In this document: positions 1-11,599 of the stretch, one piece after another
How positions within the stretch are numbered: position 1 is the stretch's first letter
Layout of the letters: every line of letters begins with the position of its first letter
Assembly (NCBI GenBank): GCA_963693315.1
Contig: OY856187.1
Span: forward strand, 386,239,263-386,303,262
Reading direction: 5' to 3'
Source of the DNA: Diogma glabrata
Taxonomy: Eukaryota > Arthropoda > Insecta > Diptera > Cylindrotomidae
Length of the DNA stretch: 64,000 bases
Program-made: the position numbers and the translations under genes
The notes under the pieces: model-generated
What the model saw: the letters and a program-made list of their open reading frames with translations, nothing else
Told to the model about the DNA's origin: nothing
Database searches by the model: none

Positions 1-130
1 ATATATAATTGAATATAGATAAAGAAGAGGTGGTTTAAAAGATGTGGTGATAATGTTGAATAAATAAAGGTAATTATAATTGATTTTCGACAGCTCAATT
101 GAGGTTGTTAGAATAGGGGTGTTGTTTTAA

Positions 131-330
131 GCTGCATTTATATGGAAAATGAAATACTGTCAGTAAAACAAGCGAGAGAAAAAATACAACTTTAACATTT
201 GTTAGAGAGTGACACCCAATTTTTTCAGTAAATTTTACTGACAAAATCTTGCGAGTTGATACAACTTTACTGAAGAAATATGTTTTGATACAACTTTACT
301 GCCATAAAAAGTTATAAGATGAGAACTTTT
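131..330. repeat. Possible terminal repeat, left member of an inverted pair
   Basis: This stretch holds GCATTTATATGGAAAATGA, then TTTTTTCAGTAAATTTTACT, then repeated ATACAACTTTACTG motifs. The reverse complement of 13960-14048 has the same order: a GCATTTACATGGGAAATGA block, ATACAATTTTACTGAA, and the TTTTTTCAGTAAATTTTACT block. The two could be the ends of one large decayed DNA element or two separate insertions. The CAGTAAATTTTACTG core is itself nearly palindromic, which weakens the pairing. Confidence 0.35.
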
Positions 331-427
331 ATTTTCAGTAACTATAAAATTAAAATAAAACTTACATATACCATCAAACATGCTATAAAACCCACCTATA
401 ATATATTTTAAATTATTTTGACATATC

Positions 428-558
428 TATTTCATTTTTTCATTTCAACGAAACGAACAATATCTCAATTGAATTTAGTAATCATCAAAACTATTATTTA
501 TTTTTTTTATTATTTTACTGTATAAAGTGCGTTTCGTTGAAATAGAAAAATGAAACAT
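428..558. repeat. Short hairpin (MITE-like), 26 bp arms
   Basis: The sequence at 431-456 (TTCATT..CATTTCAACGAAACGA) is repeated in inverted orientation at 528-555 with two or three mismatches, around an AT-rich loop of about 70 bp. It looks like a snapback MITE remnant. No target duplication is clear. Confidence 0.5.
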
Positions 559-699
559 ATATATGTACATATATGTATTTATAAATATAATTGATATAAA
601 CAATCACAGCTTTTTTTAAATTTGGACTTATTCTGCCAATGATTTTATCTAGTGAAGGTATAAAAACATTTTAATTATTAGAAGAATTAAATAATATTA

Positions 700-1140
700 A
701 GTTAACATTATTGGATACAGTTCGTGCTTTTGTTAGTGATAGTTACGGTAATAGCGTCTGGTGATGTGATAGTGATAATATTAAAAGGTTCAAATCGTAT
801 TAGAAAAGCTGCTTCATATGGCTTTGGTTGCTGGGCTATTCCAACCCAATCAAGAACAGTTGCCATATGCAAAACAAGAAATGGAATATCTTAGAAAGTG
901 TGAAATTTATAAAAATGGCTTGTGAATGTCCTGTTACATCATTGCATAAAGCTTTTCAAGAAAGTTTTTTAGATTCAACATATTTGTCGAATACTGATGA
1001 GAAATACGGAGGCGCACTATCGCTAATGTATGATTATGAAACCGGTATTGTTGATATATTATGGTTACATACCGCAAATGCTATTTGTTTAATTTACATG
1101 ACAACGTTACTAAAAAACCTAAGGTAATTTAACACATGAA
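700..1140 (+). other. Unrecognised short ORFs, possibly a broken coding fragment
   Basis: Two overlapping plus-strand frames look mildly protein-like. One starts with an ATG at 818 and encodes a short peptide beginning MALVAGLFQPNQEQLPYAKQ before a stop. The other, at 828-1127, reads through MACECPVTSLHKAFQESFLD and on to YDYETGIVDILW. A coding fragment broken by a frameshift would give this pattern, as would chance in AT-rich DNA. I do not recognise a family, and no splice sites or polyadenylation signal make a convincing gene. Confidence 0.2.
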
Positions 1141-1479
1141 CGATGAATTTTGGTGTACTAAGCATAAATAAAATATCTTTTCAGTTTATTTATTCAACAC
1201 TGCCGACAAAATGTGATCCTGGAAAGAAAACATAGTTATAACAAAATGTGATCCTGGTAAGTGAATATAATTGTAGAATACCAGTGCGAATTCTTGTAAT
1301 AGTCGGCTGGCTCTCACCTCTTTCATTTGATGATTACCACATATTTTACTTATATTTTCAGTCAGTGTTCTTGTTCTTGTAGGAAGTGAGTGATTTGGGT
1401 TCAATTTGAAGATGATCAAAAGTGTGCAACGTTAATTCCAGATGGATAACAAAATGGCTTTGCTGATCCGTGATTGTTT

Positions 1480-2330
1480 TAAAAGAGAATATATATAGCC
1501 TTAATTTTTATTATTTAGTAGTTTACTTAGTGACCCTTTGAGATTGTGCTTGGCTTGAAATTACTGACCAAACACTTAGGTTTGAATCTGGTGTTTTATG
1601 TCTATGTTGCTACTCTGTAAATGGTAAGTATGTTAAATTTGTTTGCGCATTTCTTGTGGTTTTCAGTTGGGATATCATCGAAGGAATCATTTTAATATAT
1701 TCGAGGAGTTGTAAAATTATCCCAGTCTGGTTTGTTAAAATTAATCTATGTTTTATCAGATTTTATTTGGTTTTTAGAACGGCATAAAGTGATTATGGAA
1801 CGGACGGCTCAAGGTGATTAAAATCGACACGTAATCTTTTTGTTGTTAAGACTGCTTGATTGCTATGAAACCAATTGTTACTCGTTTTGAAAGTGTAGTT
1901 ATTATAACTATAGGAGCTTTATCCCGTTTGAAAATGTAACTCAAACACTTAGGTTTATCACAGTCTGGTCTCTCATGTTTGTTGCTTTTACTGTAAATTC
2001 TATGTAAATTTGTTTGACATTTCCTGTGGTCTACGGTTGGGATATTATCGAAATAAATCATGCAGTTGTTTTGAGATTGTCGAAGATGAGTTAGGCCCAT
2101 AATTGTAAAAAGTTTAAAATGGGCCAAGACTTGATTATTACTTATCTCTCCATTTATTTATTTTCTGTTGCGTTAACTTCTTAATTCGCATTTTCAGGTC
2201 CGGGATTCTGAAGTCAGCTGCACCTGCCTTGCGCATGTCATCTCATTTTGTGGCTAGCGCACACACTTCCGATGGAAAGTTTGGGTTGACCTTTTGAATT
2301 CTTTAAATTTTTCTTCCCTAATAGGAGCGT
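1480..2330 (-). pseudogene. Jockey-like LINE fragment (endonuclease-RT linker)
   Basis: Read on the minus strand, the stretch contains degenerate peptides such as MIYFDNIPTVDHRKCQTN and IRKAGAADFRIPDLK, the linker between the endonuclease and reverse transcriptase in the neighbouring copies (compare ICMISFDDILTENHKKCTN at 3100-3387). Several stops and frameshifts break it. The stretch at 1574-1830 also matches 4720-5170 at nucleotide level, so the same LINE family is present several times in this cluster, always in minus orientation. Confidence 0.6.
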
Positions 2331-3640
2331 CAAGGAGTTGTTGAAACCACGAGTGTGGTGCTAATCCCATGGCCCCAGGTTCAGGAAATATGCTCCTGCC
2401 ATATGCTGTACCTTAAATCTTCCATCGTCAGGTGGGTTGAATTAATTCTCAGAACATCTGAATAGGTGGTCAACATCGTGCCGCGTGAGTGCTCTAGGTT
2501 GTTTCCTGTTGCATATGATGTGATGGTTATTCATTTTGGTGGGGCAGGTAAGCTGCTTAAGAAGAGATTAATAAAGTTGAGAGAACACCACCTTGAGTAA
2601 CACTTTATCTTAGCACTCTCATCTTGTACTTGCAACTATGGAACTCAACTTATGTTTGGAGACCTTCTAAGGTAGTTGCACAACACGCGCTTTATAAGAT
2701 CTTGCAAATTATTGTTTAGGATATCATCCACTAGTGCAGCGTGCGACACTGTGTCGAATGCTTTTGATAGTTCGAGTCCCTCTAAGATTGTTCTAGCACA
2801 GGGTTGTTGTTGTGTTGGTTCAGTCAGACCATCATTGAACTGGGTTTCTGTGAAGCGCAGTGGTTATACTTTGTGCTCTCCGGAATCTATGTTGGTGTGG
2901 CACCAAGTTGCAAGATTTAGTCAGCTGAGGAAGAAGTGCTGCAATAAGTTTTGCGACCGATGAAAGGATGATGTTTTAGAAAGGACTGATTGTTGCTGTT
3001 TTCCAGATATTTGGTAATCTGGAGGTTATTTGAACATGTATTGAGTGTAGTAGTGAAGTAGTTCAATCCTTTGGGTCCAATTTGTTTCAGCATGATGGCT
3101 CAGATGCCGTCGGGTCCTATAGCTTTTGATGACTTAATTTTCCTTATAACATTCTCAACTTCTTCTTTAGAAAATATTATACCCTCCAGATTGTTTGTTT
3201 TAAGTTTACATAGATTTCTTAAAAGTGACCTGGGTTCCTTCTCATGTTCACTTAGTTTTTCTGCAAAGTGTATTTTAAATTTGTTTGTGCATTTCTTGTG
3301 GTTTTCGGTTAGGATATCATCGAAGGAGATCATGCAAATTATTTTGAGTTTGTTTGAAGTCGAGTTAGGCCCTTGATGACCTTCCAAAGACTGTTAATTG
3401 TGCCAAGGCTTGATTTACTCACTAATTTCTTCCATTTATTTTTTTATGCTCCGTTACCAACTCGTTAATTCACTTATTTAGATCTGGAATTCTGGAGTCT
3501 GCAGGATCTGCCTTGCGGATGTCATCTCTTTGTGTGGCAAACGAACACGCTTCATGTGGAAAGCTAAGTTTGACTTTTTGAATTCTACCAGGCGAGATCT
3601 AGCTTTATTATAAAACAACACGATTTTTTTCCCGAGATAG
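2330..3640 (-). pseudogene. Jockey-like LINE copy with RT core, decayed
   Basis: On the minus strand the order is: the endonuclease-RT linker (about 3600-3300), then RT motif 1 with EEVENVIRKIKSSKAIGPDGI at 3100-3180, then frameshifted RT blocks including a degenerate GVPQGGVLSPLL region near 2570-2600, then a C-terminal piece near 2360-2480 that aligns with the LINE tail seen at 10.9 kb (LTMEDLRY versus LTKEDLWY). The YADD region is missing, so there is an internal deletion. Many stops. It is a dead non-LTR retrotransposon lying next to two further fragments of the same family. Confidence 0.65.
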
Positions 3641-4440
3641 GACGTTAAGTTATTGTTGTTGTAACGGTTGTTTTGCTAATCCAGCTCCATGCCCAGGTTT
3701 TAAAATGGGGCTGGCTTTTTCCAGGTTTTAAAATGGGGCTGATTCTGGCCGTTTTCCATATATTTGGTACCTCGAGACTCGAGAGTATTTAAAGATGTTT
3801 TGAGTGTAGTAGGGAGGTAGTTCAATCTTTTGGGTCCTATGTTTTTGAGCATGATGGCTGAAATGCCGTCTGGTCCTATAGATTCTGATGACTTAATTTT
3901 TCTTATTGCATTCTCAACTTCTTCGGAAAATATGATATCCTCCAGGTTGTGAGTGTGGAGTTTACGTAGATGTCTTAATACGTGATCTGATCCGAAAGAA
4001 ATTTCTGTTCTCCACTCTGCAATTGGCATTAGTGACATGCTGGCAAGGGTGACACCTGGAGAAGAGTATGAGTTATTTGTTTGCCCTTGTTGGTATGATT
4101 CGTTGAGAACTCCAAAATTGGAGCTGTCTTTTTGATCAGCAATGCTTTCGTCTCATGAATGAGTGTTTCAAATTGGTTTCTTAAAGAACCGTAACTAGAA
4201 TATTGTTATTGCACATAATGTTTATTATGTCATCTATTTTGTTTATGAGACCGTTGCAATTTAGATGCATAATTTTTAATCGCTCTAGGTTTCCGGTAGC
4301 GTGTTCACTTGATATAGATTTGATACTTGACAACATGGCGCTGTGAAGTTCTTGATCCTTTGCTTGTGTGTGACAAGACCTTAGCAGTTCTTGAGGTGGC
4401 ACCATTCCTAACAGGTGTTACACTGAATAGATGTTATGTC
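3640..4440 (-). pseudogene. Jockey-like LINE fragment with endonuclease start and RT motif
   Basis: The minus-strand frame at 4181-4405 encodes LKIMHLNCNGLINKIDDI, which matches the N-terminus of the AP-type endonuclease of LINE ORF2 (the N-x-NGL-x-K pattern). The frame at 3700-4038 encodes EEVENAIRKIKSSESIGPDG, the first conserved RT block. The endonuclease body between them is missing. CAGGTTTTAAAATGGGGCTG occurs twice within 3693-3740, a short local duplication. Confidence 0.6.
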
Positions 4441-5185
4441 TGCTCTTAAGATTTTTTTACATATTGTACAGTGCTATATTTTAGTTGGTCCTGGATTTGA
4501 AGAACTCAATACCAGCCATGTCAAACACTCCGAAGCAGTGAGGCCAGTAACAGCTGTTTCTTTACCTAAAAAAATGGAGCGACGGATTTGCACCTTTCGT
4601 CGATTGTTGTGATGATTCTTGGTTGGAATTGGGGCGTCGTCTATCCTGAGAAGGATAGGACCCGTCTATCTTGAGAAGCTAGTTAAGTGGTGAAAATTGC
4701 TTACTAAATTCAATTTCAGTTAAAGTTTTAAAATTATTCCAGTCTGCTTTGTTAAAATTAATGTATGTCTTCTTCTCGGATTTTATTTGGTTTATGGAAC
4801 GGCTTAAGGTGATTATGATCGGCACGTGATGATCCTAATCCAACTTTTGTTCTCAAGTGGTTCATTTTGCATAAAATATTTCTAGAATATTTAAAAACTC
4901 TGCTTTTCAGTTTCCGACTCCAGCCAGTTGTACAGGACTCGCCTGTTAGTTTTTTCTAAGACATATGCAAAGAAAAGTATGTATTGGACGTAAACCGTTG
5001 AGTTTTTGCTCGGGACGATTTCCGTCGTTGCTTCAGACACTTGAAATAACACAGCAAACACTTAGATTTAAATCTGGTCTTTTATGTTTACGTTGCTAAT
5101 CTGTTAGTGGTAATTATGTTAAATTTGTTTGCGCATTTACTGTGGTTTCCGGTTTGGAAATCATCGAAGGAGATCATATAATTTT
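4440..5185 (-). repeat. Untranslatable remainder of the Jockey-like LINE cluster
   Basis: No open frame. Blocks at 4720-4830 and 5040-5180 repeat blocks at 1700-1830 and 1574-1690 in the same order and orientation, so this is a further rearranged copy of the LINE segment. The part between 4440 and 4700 would be upstream of the endonuclease on the minus strand and may be 5' leader or ORF1, but I cannot confirm that. Confidence 0.4.
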
Positions 5186-5505
5186 GATATTGTTGTTGTT
5201 GTTGCGACGGAGCGGTGCTACTCCTCCGACTCCATGTTCAGATCCAGGAACTCTGCTACTGCTCTTGGGCGGTACCACAAATCTTCCTTGTCAGGTTGGT
5301 TGGTTTTCCTGGAAAATTAAATTGGTTCCTTGTCAATTCTACTCATGTAGTTATTTAAGATGCGTGACCAACCGGATTTTAACAGCGCTAGGATGGTTCT
5401 GGTACTGCGTGGTAGTTTTAATTCTTCGGCATCTATTTGTGATGGCTTGCTATAAAGAACTCGATTCGGGGAGTAGTTCTTTATTTTGCCTTTGGTATGA
5501 ATGTT
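5186..5505 (-). pseudogene. Jockey-like LINE 3' end with (CAA)n tail
   Basis: The left edge at 5186-5205 is a GTT/GTTG run, which on the minus strand is a (CAA)n 3' tail. The sequence that follows (GGTGCTACTCC, then TTGGGCGGTACCACAAATCT) is the same C-terminal and 3' segment found at 5515-5760, 10655-10860 and 10905-11150. This copy is frameshifted and 5'-truncated. Four copies share the same structure, so (CAA)n is the normal terminus of the family. Confidence 0.6.
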
Positions 5506-5509
5506 TTTA

Positions 5510-6530
5510 AAGCCCGTAGTTGTAGTTGTAGCGACGATGCGGTGCTACTCCTCCGGCTCCATGTCCAGATTCAGGAACTCTGCTACTGCTCTTGGGCGGT
5601 ACCACAAATCTTCCTTCGTCAAGTTGGTTGGTTTTCCTGGACAATTTAATAGGTGGTATACATCATGTGGCGTGCCTTCACATATGGGACACTTGTCAAC
5701 AATGTTGTGGTCAATTCGACTCATATAATTATTTAAGATGCGTGACCAACCGGATCTTAACTATGCTAGAGTGGATCTGGTGCTGCGCGGTAGTTTGACC
5801 TCTTCTACAGCGACCTGTGGCGGCTTACTCTGGAGGACTCGATTTGGAGCGTAGTTCTTTAATGTGTCCTCAACAACCCCAACAACCGTTAATGTTACCT
5901 ATTATTTCACTGTGTCTGACATCAGTTAAGAAGCATTTCACAGTACGCCTTATGTCTCTAGGTGGTGTGGTTGTGGATAAGGTGTCGTTGCAGGGATTTT
6001 GCTCTTTGTGACAGGCCCATAGATATTGTTTGGTGAGCATTTCATTGTGTTGACGGACTGGCAATATGTTACATTCTTGGTGTAGGTGATCTCGGTGAGC
6101 CATCAAATGAAAACCGGTTGCTGTTCGCAATGCTCCGTTTTGTGTTACTTGTAACTTATTCCAGTGGGTGTCAGCGACCTGAGGTGTCCATATGGGTGCC
6201 GCATAATTAAATTAGGTCTTCCTATTGCTTTTTATGTTGTTATTATTGTTTCTTTGTCTTTCCCCCATGAACTGCCAGCCAGGGCCTTCAGAGCATCGTT
6301 CCTATTTTTCAATCTTGCGTTCACCTCTTGAGCATGAGCATTGAATTTAAGTAGTGGATCGAATGTGACCCCCAACAGTCTCGGATTTTTTTACCGAGGG
6401 AATAAGCACGTTGTCAATGCAGATGTTGAGTGTTGTGTTGACCTCCTTCGTCCATGTGGTGAAAAGTGTAGATGTGGACTTTTCGGTGGACAGTATTAGG
6501 TTAATATAGTATAAAAATATAGTATACATT
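5510..6530 (-). pseudogene. Jockey-like LINE, RT thumb to C-terminus, (CAA)n tail
   Basis: The minus strand holds two recognisable blocks. At 6347-6529 the peptide LSTEKSTSTLFTTWTKEVN is the segment just after the RT active site in this Jockey-like family. At 5870-6130 the peptide LPVRQHNEMLTKQYLWACHK is the conserved block upstream of the C-terminal zinc-knuckle. The zinc-knuckle region and 3' end follow at 5530-5760 in a broken frame, ending in a (CAA)n-type tail at 5515-5530. The copy is 5'-truncated and has stops. Confidence 0.7.
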
Positions 6531-6900
6531 ATAAAAATATAGAATGTTCAAAGCATATATTCAGCATATGTTCAAAGTTCACAAAAAAGGTGGTTTACGA
6601 TCCATCCAAGGAGTGGTTGACGATTCATCCTTGATTGAATAACAAAAAGCAATTGAATATACAATTGAAATAATTTTTTTTTTTTTTTTTTTTTTTTCTT
6701 TATTTAGCACATGCTCAGAATTACATTTTCAAGTATAATATTACATACAATATATTTTCTATTTTGTATCGAACTGCTACGAACCCAAAGGGTTATGACG
6801 CAATACAATATTTGATCAAATAATAGCATCAGGCTTTATAATCAGTGACATAATATACATGTGTATGCTTCGAAGGCATTATTTCAAAAATTGATAGTTC

Positions 6901-7081
<181 letters not shown>

Positions 7082-7303
7082 TTAACTAATAAAACAGTAA
7101 TAATAGAAAAATTAATATTTAAAGTTTAAAAAAGAGAAAGAAGATATCAAAGAAGAATAAAATAAAATACTAATACTAATAATGATAATAAGAATGCAAT
7201 AACAATATCAATAACAATTTATAATTTATAATTTTAATTTATATAATAAAGTCAACCAATAGTAATTGAATATTAATATCAATATCAATTTATAATGAAA
7301 TAG

Positions 7304-8362
7304 TTAAGCTTTTAAATAGTTTGTAAGCATTTTTTTAAATAATACAAAGCTTTCTTGATGTTTAATTTGTTGCGGTAACAAATTAAACTTATTTAAGCCT
7401 CGGTAAATTACGTTATTGTTACTAGCGTTTGTGGAAAAGAACTCTATTCTAAAATAAGATTGTCGCCTCGTATTGTGGTGATGAGAATCACCTACCTTAA
7501 TTAAAACAAAGTTGTGTTTCAACATATTATTTATTATCTTAAAAACTAATAATAATAATTCTCTGTCAATTATGATATCAAAAGCCAAAAACCGTTCATA
7601 CAACATAGCTGTAGGATATAAAACTGGAACTCGCATAATAAATTTTAAAACGCGTTTCTGTAATATTATAAGCTCGTCAATCATATATCTCGCACAACCA
7701 CTCCAAATTGGATTCATATAAATAAGTCTAGACATAATATAAGAATTATAAATTAAGAGCAGTGAATCCTTCGGTGGTATGGTCTTTGTACGATTAACTG
7801 CAAAAATATATGGAACGATTGCAGATTTTATGTTTTTAATATGGGAGGACCATTTCATCTTGCTGTCAATTGTTAATCCCAGATATGTAACAGTTTTAAC
7901 CCTTTCTATTACATAGTTATTGTAAAAAATTTGCAAATTATTCCCGTCAATTGAATCTAAATTTTTATTTTCAAATACAATGAATTTGGTTTTTTCATTG
8001 TTTAAGACAAGAAAATTTTTGTCAAACCACCCTTGCAATAAATTCAAATCTTCTTGCATTTGAAAATATAGCTCCTCTAATGAATCACTTGTGTACATCA
8101 GAACTCCATCATCTGCAAATAGTTGCAGAATTCCATGTAGCTCCAGTAGACTCATGTCATTTATATAAAATCTAAATAAACAAGGGCCTAGGATTGAACC
8201 TTGCGGTACTCCCGACACAACATATTCCTCGCTACTAATCTTCCCATCAATAAAAACAGCCTGAGTTCTATTTTCTAAATAGGTTTTAAAAAAATTTAAT
8301 TGAGCGTCAGTAAGTGCAAGTTTCCTTAGTTTAATTGCTGAAAACGAAGAATTGCCGAAATG
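7304..8362 (-). pseudogene. Reverse transcriptase C-terminal half of a LINE
   Basis: The open frame 7304-8218 encodes about 304 residues, and the same frame continues upstream to about 8360 (LRKLALTDAQLNFFKTYLEN, then the GVPQGS block). Visible RT motifs: GVPQGSILGPCLF (motif 4), LFADDGVLMY (the active-site F/Y-A-D-D block) and VTYLGLTIDSKMKW (motif 7). The C-terminal part has the HNTRRQ-type sequence seen after the RT in CR1/Jockey-group elements, and there is no RNase H. The frame is open to its natural stop, so the insertion is moderately young, but the endonuclease and RT N-terminus are absent and it cannot be active. Confidence 0.8.
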
Positions 8363-8441
8363 AAGAAGAGTGCAAACATATCATTGTTATTATTCAGTTT
8401 TTATTTTTGAATAATCAGTGTATTTATAATCAAAAACTAAG

Positions 8442-10112
8442 TTAAACAAAAAAGTCGGGTCAAGTGCGAATATAACTCGCTCGCCGAGGGTTCCGTGTAT
8501 ATAATAATATGAAAAAACAGTATTTGCTAATGTAGTTATACGTTGGGTTGAATTTTACCCATAACTGTGACATAATGGTGGCAATATTTTTGAATTTAAT
8601 TCGTTTATTACTCAAACATAAATACAGTTTTTCTCGAAATCATTAAGAATTAATGGAATGCGTATACCGATAACAAACGGTTACAATTCTTGGACCATGA
8701 AGTGTACTAGATTGCAATGGTCAACCCGAATAATGTTTTTTATGCCGAGTTCATCTGACTAACCATAATCTATTCAATATTATTTTAGAACCCTAATATT
8801 ATAAAATATTTTCTGAACTAGTTACTAAATTATACATTTGCTGCAAAGTAACAAAATTGATCCTCAAAAAATTGATCAAAGAATTCAAAATTCTACGTGA
8901 AATTCTTCACAAAAACACGATTTTAAATCGAAAATGGTGACTTTGAAAATTTCGGAAAACGGTTTTAGACTAGAAACAAAATAACCTTTCATATAACACC
9001 CCACTTGTCCAGGTCACAAATAACTTTTTTTCGAAATTTCTTCTTTCAACCCCCTTCTAAGGAACATTTGAAATAATGAGATAACCGCTATAGTTTTCGT
9101 TCAATCTTTACAAAATTACCTATGACTGTGAATTTTTTCAATTTTTCGCTTTTGTAATGTTCGATGATAAAGGGTGGGACAGAATTAAATTTTCACATTT
9201 TTATAAATAAGTCCAAAACTGTGTTCTCGAAAATTACAAAAAAAGTATTTTGAACTACAAAAAAAATCACCTTTCATATGACACCCCACTTGTCCAGGTC
9301 CAAAATATTTTTTTTTTCAAAATTTCTACTCACAACCCCCTCCAAAGAACAATTGAAATTATAACGCCCAAAAAAAATTTTTCATTTTTTTTGCCAAGTT
9401 CCTAGAACCGTGAATTTTTTTAAATTTTTTCGTTTGTAATGTTCGAAGATAAGTGGGGGGACAAAACTAAAATTTCACTTTTTCCAAAATAAGTCAAAAA
9501 CTGTGCTTTCGAAAATTACAAAAAAAATTGTTTTAGACTAGAAAAAAAATAACCTTTCATATGATACCCCACTTGACATGACCAAAAATATTTTGTTTTC
9601 GTAATTTTCACTCTCAACCCCCTCCAATGAACATTTGAAATTATAACAACCAAAACAAGAAAACGGATTTTTGTATGCAAAATTTCTACAACCTTGAATT
9701 TTTTCAATTTTTTGCTTTTGTAATGTTCGAGGTTAAGGTGGGGGACAAAAAAATAAACACACGTTTTTGGAAATAACTTAAAAACTAAGCAGTCGATAAT
9801 TCATTGAAAGGACTTTTTGAAATATTTGAATTTCTTTGATTTTTTTAAATCAAACTCGATTCCTTAAAACAAACTTTTGTTTTACTATCTCCTTATCAAT
9901 GTCCATAAAATATTGATAAAAACAAATATTCATAATTTTCTTGTTTTCAGTAGGCGTGGACAAATACATTGTATAACTGTAAAAAATTTCAAGTTGATAG
10001 CACTTATAATTTTTGAGAAAATCGATTATGTAGAAATTCGGACGGACACCGAAGTCTCACCAATAGGGTACCATTTTACTTTTTCAAAGTACGGAACCCT
10101 AAAAAATGTAAA
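8442..10112 (+). mobile_element. TTCCGT-family repeat, copy 1 (possible Helentron-like non-autonomous element)
   Basis: The left end reads GTCGGGTCAAGTGCGAATAT with GAGGGTTCCGTG about 40 bp in. The right end reads TCTCACCAATAGGG and then TACGGAACCCTAAAAAA, so the two ends carry inverted GGGTTCCGT/ACGGAACCC motifs. The interior has three tandem units of about 280 bp (starting near 8930, 9210 and 9500), each with CTTTCATATGA(C/T)ACCCCACTTG and CAACCCCCT. There is no coding capacity. Other copies are at 15308, 16806-23045, 60235 and 63400 in this window. Confidence 0.75.
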
Positions 10113-10640
10113 TTGATTTAAATAAAACAAACTACTCAATATTTTTTTTTGTTTTCTACTCAATATTTTCTTTTGTTTTCTACATGAATATCCTACGAAT
10201 GTGAGTTCATCAATAGAGTCGACCGGTTATCAGAAGGCAGTTCATCAAATAAATTTAAAAACATCAAATATTTCTATATTCTTGCCAATTATTTTCGGAA
10301 CTAGAAATCTCTTCAATAGAAGTATGAACATCTTCCAGTTGACTTAATTTTTGTGTCATCTGGTTTTTGAAATTTATTTAAAATCTTGGATCTAGTAATG
10401 AATAGCCCTCTCTAGCCCAAACACTATGGTTTGTTTATCGAAATGCACTAAAAATAGTTTATCAACTGAAGTTCATCTGGTGGTCTGGACTCTGGATTCA
10501 GGGAACCGCTTGCGCTTGTCTTTCCTTCTACTCAACACAAATTTTCGTGTTCTGATCTTAAGGTTCTCAGAAAAACATTTTTACGGAGCTTTATAAACAT
10601 TTATATATACATTTATATACATTTATAATATAAACATTTA
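10112..10640. other. No gene seen; AT-rich spacer
   Basis: I see no ORF with family resemblance. The phrase TTTTGTTTTCTACTCAATATTTT is tandemly duplicated at 10145-10180, and short TTTATATA(C)A tandem repeats lie at 10590-10640. Confidence 0.6.
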
Positions 10641-10644
10641 TATA

Positions 10645-11440
10645 GCAAGTCGTTTGAACTCTGCTACTGCCCTTGGGGGGTACCACAAATCTTCATGTGT
10701 TGGGTTGGTTAAATTATCAGGATAATTGAATAGGTGATCTACATCGTGCGGTGTGCCCTCACATGCGGGACACTTGTCAATAGTTTCAGGAACATTTCTA
10801 CTCATGTAGTTGTTTAGGATGCGTGACCAACCGGATCTTAGTTGGGATCGGAACGATCTGGTGCTGCGAGGTAGCTGGACCTCATTGTTGTTGTTGTTGT
10901 TGCAGCGACGAGTTGTGCTATTCTTCTGGCTCCAAGTCCAGATTCAGGAACTCTGCTACTGCCCTTGGGCGGTACCACAGATCTTCCTTCGTCAGGTCGG
11001 TTGGTTTCTCTGGACAATTGAAAAGGTGGTTAGCATCATGTGGCGTGCCCTCACATATGGGATACTTGTCAAAAATTTCCTGGTCAATTCTACTCATGTA
11101 GTTATTTAAGAGGCGTGACCAACCGGATCTTAACTGCGCTAGGATGGTTCTGGTGCTGCGTGGCAGTTTTACCTCTTCGGCAGCGACTTGTGGTGGTTTG
11201 ATATTAAGAACTCGATTCGGGGCGTAGTTCTTTATTGTGTCTTCAACGGTTTTGGTACGTAGATTTTTCAACCCCCTCTTATACGTAGGCTCGTCGATGT
11301 TATTTATGTCTTGATTGTTTTTAACATCATGTAGGAAGCATTTCGCAGTCCTTATGTCTCTAGGTGGTGTTGTCATGGATAAGGTGTCATTGCAGAGATG
11401 CTGCGCTCTATGACAAGACCAAATCGTTCTGGAAAGCCAT
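10645..11440 (-). pseudogene. Two copies of the Jockey-like LINE C-terminus, one with (CAA)n tail
   Basis: The better copy (10877-11440) keeps an open frame of 152 residues at 10918-11376. It contains LPRSTRTILAQLRSGWSRLL, then a zinc-knuckle of pattern C-x8-H-x6-C (CEGTPHDANHLFNC) and LTKEDLWYRP near the end, followed by the 3' end and a (GTT)n run at 10877-10895, which is (CAA)n on the minus strand. The second copy (about 10650-10865) is the same segment, more decayed. They are head-to-tail neighbours, both in minus orientation. Confidence 0.75.
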
Positions 11441-11599
11441 AGTTGTTCTACTACGAAGCATTTTATGTAGTTCCACGTTGGTCAAAATTTTTTAGTTTTA
11501 TTTTTAAAAAAGTCATGGAATTTTCATATTTTTGGTCTGGAAAGTTATGGAAAGTCAAGGAATTTTGTTTTGAAAAAATAGTGGACACCATAAATTTTT

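Noticed and set aside
828..1127. 99-codon frame as a real gene
   Set aside because: Competing frames, no recognisable domain and no splice or polyadenylation context; kept only as a low-confidence fragment.
2775..2790. TTCGAGTCCCTCT as a tRNA B box
   Set aside because: No matching A box or cloverleaf; it lies in the LINE RT region.
10877..10895. (GTT)n run as an independent microsatellite or CRISPR-like repeat
   Set aside because: It occurs at the same place in several LINE copies and is their (CAA)n 3' tail. No CRISPR array is present; this is eukaryotic DNA.
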